Of a DNA stretch of 64,000 bases, positions 58,845 through 64,000 are shown piece after piece. The notes beneath the pieces were generated by a model. That model saw only the letters and a list, made by a program, of their open reading frames with translations, was not told the origin of the DNA and made no database searches. Made by a program: the position numbers and the translations under genes. Within the stretch, counting starts at the first letter, position 1; each line of letters opens with the position of its first letter. This stretch comes from Anaeramoeba flamelloides. Taxonomy: Eukaryota > Metamonada > Anaeramoebidae. The DNA is taken from positions 14,098,501 through 14,162,500 of the forward strand of contig JANTQA010000012.1 of the NCBI GenBank assembly GCA_027625915.1, in the 5' to 3' direction.

Positions 58845-59235
58845 ATACTTTTTATTTATTTAGGGAAAGGGATAATTAAAGAAAATTTTATGAAATAAAT
58901 AAGAGAAGAAGAAAAATAATTAAAATATCAATAAAAAATAATATCGTTTAAATGACCAAGTTAAAAACGTCTCCACAACCATTATTCTTTTTTTAATTTG
59001 AGAAATAAAATATTTGTTTTTGAAATTTTCTTTACATTCTTGAATTAAAAAAAAATCAGGCACTTGTTGAAACTTTCTGAATTCATATGGAGCCAAATAC
59101 AGGATAGAAATATTATCAGAAATAAATAAATAAACCCAATATGTGATAAATAAATGGTATTCCGTGAACCCACAGTGGGTTTCTAGATATCGGAATTCAA
59201 AATGATTCACTACTAAATTCAATAAAAAGTGTCGC
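58845..59235 (+). mobile_element. Element of the GGAGTAAT family, copy 4 (longest)
   Basis: Starts TTTTTATTTATTTAGGGAAA then GGGATAATTAAAGAAAATTT and AATATCAATAAAAAATAATA, and continues with TTGAATTAAAAAAAAATCAG, GCACTTGTTGAAACTTT and TATTATCAGAAATAAATAAA. A minus-strand frame (58920-59237) contains YLETHCGFTEYHLFI, perhaps a relic of its transposase; the family is unknown. Confidence 0.5.
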
Positions 59236-59237
59236 AT

Positions 59238-59455
59238 GGGAAGGTTTGAAATGTATTTTAAACAGGAAGCCCTTTGGTCTGCTTTTATTTCTATTGGAAA
59301 TCTATAAGAGATTAAACCTCTTGAAAAATTAATTTTAACTTCTAAAGATTTAAAAAATATTAAATTAATTCATAATAATTTCGATCATGCGTTAGTAAAT
59401 AATTTAGTTGGCAATTGTTCCAACACTGTAATTAAAAATTATGATACGTGAAGAT
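59238..59455 (+). pseudogene. Coding-like scrap, unrecognised
   Basis: From an ATG at about 59236 the plus strand reads a protein-like sequence (FEMYFKQEALWSAFISIGNL, then LILTSKDLKNIKLIHNNF and ALVNNLVGNCSNTVIKNYDT) with one internal stop. It directly follows the GGAGTAAT-family element, so it is probably part of a decayed transposon gene, or of a dead host gene. Confidence 0.3.
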
Positions 59456-60322
59456 GGATGATTTATTTTCACAAAAGTTTCTTTTATGAAATATAAAATC
59501 AAATTGCTCTAACATGAAAAATTAAAATTTTAAATTTTTGTTTAATCATATCTGAATTTTTTTTTCGAAGAAAGAAACTACAAAATGGGATTATAAAAAA
59601 AAATTAATTAACAAAAGTTGAAAGTTTTTTTCGAAAATTGTTTCAAAACAGTCTAAACCTTTATTTTTGAAATTTTTCAAATTGAAGATTGATTTTAGAT
59701 AACATTATTTTTTTTGAATTTATTTCTAACCAAAGACTAAAAAATATAAAATTTATATCCGATTTCTCTCTTTTAAAATTATATTTTAACATTAAATTTA
59801 AGTCCCAACTTTCATTTTATTATAGGGAATTAATTTTTAGGCTTGGAAATTGATTTCTATATCTTTTCAATTTTCACTACTAGTTCGTAGGGTTATTTGA
59901 GAAAAAAAAAAGATTGAAATTCATTAAAAAAAAAAAATTTGATTGATTAGAACCTCAAACATTACCTTTAATTTGATACTTTTAAGAGAATTTTTGAATT
60001 GGAGAACTTCTAAATTCGAGGTGTATTTTATTTCACAATTAAAGGTATAATTTAAGTATTCATTTTTAACCAATTTCTTTTCCTTTTTTTTTTTTTTTTT
60101 TAATTGGCGTGGGGGGGCTTTTATCACCAGATTATTTGCTAAAATATTTGACATTTTTTTAAAAAATCACAAACTACCCACACAATTTAAAGAAAAAAAG
60201 TGAATTTTTACAATAAGTTTAAAAAGAAAAAGGCATATTAGAGGCAATTATTATTTCTAATTGACGTTTTATGAAAGTTTAAGCTTTTTTGAATAAAATA
60301 TCACTATTGTGGAAAAATAGTG
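59456..60322. other. No secure gene
   Basis: A minus frame at 59924-60154 begins MSNILANNLVIKAPPRQLKK, across a seven-G run and a poly-A tract. The start is plausible but the rest is low complexity. Confidence 0.35.
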
Positions 60323-60718
60323 AAATGTGGTAAAAAAAGTGAAACTCTGTTTTCAATTGTAAATATTACTGAAAACGAAAACTAAAATCAATTAAAAGAC
60401 AAGACCAATTAACTCCAAACAATACACCATTATATTATTTTCAATCAAACCAATAAATGCAATTTAAATCTACTTTAATATCGAAATTATTCAAGTTACT
60501 TTGGAGATCACATAAATAGTCAATTTTTTTGAACAAATTTTGAATAATTGATTAATTAAAGAAAAACCCATACCAAAAGATAGTATTTAAAATACTGTTA
60601 TTGTGTTTAGTCTTTCATTTTGTCTTCATTTATATATTCATTCTTTTATTAATTGATCTTACTTTGAATTTTCAGTAAGGTTTCCAATTAAAAACCGTGT
60701 TTCACTTTTTTACCACAG
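60323..60718. mobile_element. TIR element with GTGGTAAAAAAGTGAAAC ends
   Basis: Left ATGTGGTAAAAAAAGTGAAA, CTCTGTTTTCAATTGTAAAT, ATTACTGAAAA. The right arm is the mirrored complement (TTTCAGTAAGGTTTCCAATT, TTTCACTTTTTTACCACA). Related by subterminal sequence to 26200-26698 and 60727-61191. Confidence 0.7.
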
Positions 60719-60726
60719 CATTCAAT

Positions 60727-61191
60727 TAACTGATGAGAGAAAAATGTTGGACACAGAAAAATGGTTGGACACCATTTTTAATAGGTAACATTAGTAAAAT
60801 TGAAAATCAAATCCTATTGATAACTAGGTGACTTTTATATAAATCCAGGTTTAAATATGTTGCAAGTTCATTAATCTGTGATGTGTGTAGAATACTCATT
60901 TGATTGGTTGATAACTAAAAGTCGATCATGCTATTTTAACAAAAATCCAAGTAGTAGTAAAGTTTACTATTAATTCTGAAAATGATAATTTTTAAACTTG
61001 ATTTAGATTATAAGAGATAAGGTTTTGAAAAATTCGAATGACATTAATCGTTATTCTAATAAGTAGATTTTTGTTATTTTCTTTAGTTATTTCACAAACG
61101 ATAGAAATTAAAAATCATTTTCAGTAATGTTCCCAATTAAAATTGCTGTCCAACTATTTTTCTCTGTCCAACATTTTTCTCTCAACAGTAA
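60727..61191. mobile_element. TIR element with GTTGGACA ends, directly beside the previous one
   Basis: Left GATGAGAGAAAAATGTTGGA, CACAGAAAAATGGTTGGACA; right mirrored, TTGTCCAAC-type words twice, ending TTTTTCTCTCAACAGTA. The interior (60840-61070) aligns with 26340-26530. Confidence 0.7.
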
Positions 61192-61978
61192 ATATTTTTT
61201 TGAAAATTTGAAATAAAAATTTCCATTTACTAATTGAAAAATTACAGTATTTTGTAAAAAATGCGGATAATGTTTTTTTCAAGAAGAGTAAAAAAGATCT
61301 TTTCACAAAGTATACGATAATAGAAAAGGATAAGGAAAAAAAAAACGAAAATGAATAAAACAAAAAAGAAAAAAAAATATCACAATTTGGGGGTAGAAAT
61401 AAACTGTTTTAACTTTTTTTATACTGAATATTCACAAAAAAAAATAATAATAAATAAATATTTATTAAAATATTTTTGTGATTTAATCCCTAAAAATGAA
61501 ATTTAAAAATATAAAATTTTGGGATTATTAGAGATAAGAAATATTTGATAAAAAAAGAGAAAAATAAATTCGAGAATGAAAAAAAGAAAAAATATTTAAT
61601 AATGTACATAAAAGAATTGTTTAATAAATTTTTGTAAACAATAAAATATAAGAATTTTAATTCTTATTTTAAAGTATGAAATAAACCAATTCGATGCTAA
61701 ATTTGGAATTGCATTAGTGGGAATAATTATATTTCCAAACTAAATCAATTCAATTAAATTAGTAAAGTCAACCAACCTTAATTATTCGAAAATTGAAAGC
61801 CAAAACAATAATTAAGAAAGCATTCAACAAATTGAGAATTGTGATCTCATTCTGTGCTTTGTTAATTTGTTTGTTTAGTTAGTCATTTTATTCGTTGGTT
61901 TATTGGTGTGCGGGTTAGTCGCATGGTTCGTTGGTTTTTGTTTGTTGGTTGATGGATTGTCAATTTTATGTTTTTGTA
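61192..61978. other. 3' flank of the bZIP-like gene; no gene seen
   Basis: AT-rich. The last 130 bases before the stop codon are unusually rich in GTTTGTT/TTGGTT words on the plus strand, perhaps 3' untranslated sequence. Confidence 0.4.
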
Positions 61979-62269
61979 TTAACAATCAAATTTTTGGTCT
62001 TCAAGAATAAAATCATATCCTTTTGTGTCAAACTGGCCCATTCCCATATCTTCCAAATGGTTTAAAGGCATATTTGAACTGGTTCTATTCGCAAGTGAAA
62101 TTGCGCTTGTTAAAAAATCTTGAAAATATTTTAATTGCTTTCGATAAAGTTTTGATTTTGTCATTAAGATCGCCTCTTTAATTAAAAACTGTTTGTTCTC
62201 TTTTTCGAGTCTTTTACACTCTTCTTCCAGTTCACCTAATTCTTCTTTTTGCTTTTTTCGGTAATTAAT
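61979..62269 (-). CDS. bZIP-like transcription factor, C-terminal exon (5' exon not found)
   Basis: Minus frame ending in TAA at 61979. From an AACAG acceptor at 62270-62274 it reads INYRKKQKEELGELEEECKR, then LEKENKQF and LIKEAILMTKSKLYRKQLKY, and ends EDQKFDC. YRKK is ten residues before the Leu of GEL, the spacing of the bZIP basic region to its first zipper leucine. The next heptads give L and F at d, with Cys and Asn at a. The N-x-x-A-A half of the basic motif is missing from the sequence immediately upstream, where the frame continues only as KGKTKKKQ to a stop near 62325. So I infer that an upstream exon, perhaps beyond 63 kb, supplies it. The rest of the C-terminus is not recognised. 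Such proteins dimerise and bind DNA in the nucleus. A plain coiled coil is the alternative. Confidence 0.55.
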   Translation of the reverse strand: MNYRKKQKEELGELEEECKRLEKENKQFLIKEAILMTKSKLYRKQLKYFQDFLTSAISLANRTSSNMPLNHLEDMGMGQFDTKGYDFILEDQKFDC

Positions 62270-64000
62270 CTGTTTTTTTTTGGTTTTCCCTTTTACCTGA
62301 TAATTTTCATCAAGTGGGTTCTGAAGAATCGATCGTTTTCTTGATCCGTTTTCTTAAAAGTGTGGTTGTTGTTTGTTGAAAAGGTGTCGTGTGATGGTTT
62401 GTAAGTTGAAAATTATTTTTTTTTAGTTTTCGATTTAAAAAAAAAATTAATAGACAAATAAATTGATTGAAAATTAGTTTTTTTGATTTTGTCACAGTAA
62501 GAAAAAGAAAAACATTAACCCAAACAAAATAAAAAATTAGGTGGTCAAAGATCTTGGTTGTTAAGTTTGAAAAAGAAAAAAATTTTTAGAAAGAAGAAAA
62601 ACAAAAGAAAGACTCATTTTTCGGTTTTTTTTTTATTTTTATTTTTTTTTTGGTTGGCAGCAAAAGAAAAAGGAGCTTTTGATTTTACAACAGGAAAATT
62701 GTTTGAGTTAAAAATAATTTTGTTTGGGAAAAAAGGGTTTACTTGAAGTCATTTATGATGTGTTTGTTCTTTAATAAAAAGATCCTTGAAGTATAACCAC
62801 AAAACTAAATTAAAAAAAAAAATTAAGAAGACAATTCAAGATGGAAAATAATTCGAAAAAATGAAAAGTTTGTAAGGAAACAGTAATGAAAAAAAGCTAT
62901 TTATTTTTATTTAATTTTCAGGCAATTTGCATTTTTGCTTGAGGTTGAATAAGCATTTTGTAATTGATCAAAATTGTTTTTGGGAAACTGTTCGTTGAAA
63001 ATTAAGATTATCAATTTTTTTCTTCATAAAGTTTTGTTTTGAATTGAAATGAAGATTTAATGTTTTTTTTTTGTTTCCGAGTAAATGGTTTCCTGTTTAG
63101 TTGTTCTTTTTTATTTGTACCCTTATAATCTTACTTTGTTGTGTTTAAAATACAAGAACAATCTTTTTCTGTCAAACAATTCATTCAGGATTAGAACAGT
63201 TTAATTTTTGTTATCGAAATAACGTTTTTCATCTGTTAGTAAATTCCTAAACAAAACATTAGAAATTTTTATGAAGGAAAGATCCAGATGGAAAAGGACG
63301 GTAAATTTTTTGAGAAATAATTTTGCTTGTTGAAGAATGAGGATCCTTTAAAATCTGTAATTTGTGAATTTTATTTTTATTTCTTATCAAGAAATTATTG
63401 GATTTTTTACCTCCAAAATTTTCTTTTTTTTTACTATAAGGGTTTAATACCCATCGTCAAAATTGGCAAAATTTGAAAGATGTTATTGGTTTTATTCTCT
63501 TCATACAACTTTTATTGTTAACAATTGTCAAAAAATTCTAATCAACTATGAAACATCAGAACTGAAATTTTTAAAAGTAAGTTTTATTGTTTTTTTTCCC
63601 TTTTTTACCAAAAAGAAAACGAATTTATGAGTTTTCTTTTGCCAAAAAAAGTTTATCATATTTATTCCCATTTTCATTGTTATTACTTGATCTGGTATTC
63701 GCTTTTGAGGAATATTTAAAATAAAGATTTTTTTAAACTTTTTGAGATAAATCTTTTGGTTAGCCAAAAAAATGATTTATTCAACATATTGAAAAATAAT
63801 AATATAGACTTAAGAAGAACAGTTATAAACATTATATTTTTAAAGTCAATAATAAATTTTACTAAAAAAATTATGTTTTTCTTAAAAGATGAAATTTGAT
63901 TTTTTCAATTAAACTTTTCTTATCGAAATTTTGAGCATTAAATAATTTTATCTCCAAACTTGAAAATCTATATTTTCTGACAAAAATGATTTAAATTGTT
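62270..64000. other. Probable intron/upstream region of the bZIP-like gene
   Basis: No complete gene. A Ser/Asn-rich minus frame (YSSKANTRSSNNNENGNK, about 63630-63745) looks like protein and lies on the strand of the bZIP-like exon, but it has no start and no clear splice link. The rest is AT-rich. Confidence 0.3.

Noticed and set aside
1-64000. tRNA, rRNA, CRISPR arrays, retroviral or other capsid-bearing elements
   Set aside because: I saw no cloverleaf A/B boxes, rRNA segments, spaced short repeats, reverse transcriptase or capsid motifs. By eye this cannot exclude small or diverged examples.

Overview
The window is very AT-rich eukaryotic DNA with long A, T and TA tracts. A few genes, clearly richer in G and C, are scattered in it. 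Several genes carry GT-AG introns, some of them kilobases long, so they only become visible when exons are joined across introns by phase. The mix of BTB proteins, PH-domain proteins, inositol-phosphate 5-phosphatases and short decayed DNA transposons suggests a free-living amoeboid protist. The BTB protein resembles proteins I recall from Anaeramoeba. That assignment is from memory and is an inference, not a database match.

Layout, left to right. Positions 1-7313 (minus strand) hold what I read as one gene, running off the left edge: an N-terminal exon, a PH-domain exon, a 4.5 kb intron full of transposon remains, and a long exon with ankyrin-like repeats and at least six WD40 repeats. Positions 7.9-12.3 kb are back-to-back terminal-inverted-repeat elements. 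A 513-residue zinc-finger/ubiquitin-like/BTB protein lies at 12316-13857 (plus). Positions 14.5-19.0 kb are large and small DNA transposon fossils. Positions 19.1-20.8 kb contain coding-like segments on the plus strand that I cannot name. Positions 21-26.7 kb are miniature elements and empty DNA.

Two paralogous minus-strand genes at 26704-27378 and 30323-31810 share an unfamiliar domain of about 85 residues. The longer one looks like a nuclear regulator, with a basic patch and an acidic tail. A perfect-looking 270 bp tandem duplication lies just upstream of it. Positions 32.7-41 kb hold coding-like scraps and more elements. An IFRD/Tis7-type gene (minus) has exons at 44331-44765 and 41321-42130 separated by a 2.2 kb intron. 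A PH/5-phosphatase/C2 gene (plus) has exons at 49655-49701, 49820-50086 and 54397-56275. A bZIP-like C-terminal exon (minus) sits at 61979-62269.

Functionally, the recognisable genes are signalling and regulation: phosphoinositide turnover (5-phosphatase), membrane-lipid-binding scaffolds (PH, ankyrin and WD40), ubiquitin-linked adaptors (BTB) and transcription (IFRD, bZIP, the novel pair). Most of the rest is the debris of cut-and-paste transposons. I count at least ten families defined by inverted ends, several sharing subterminal sequence or nested in each other. I found no tRNA, rRNA, CRISPR array or retroviral element that I could support. All exon joins are inferred by eye from splice signals and reading phase.
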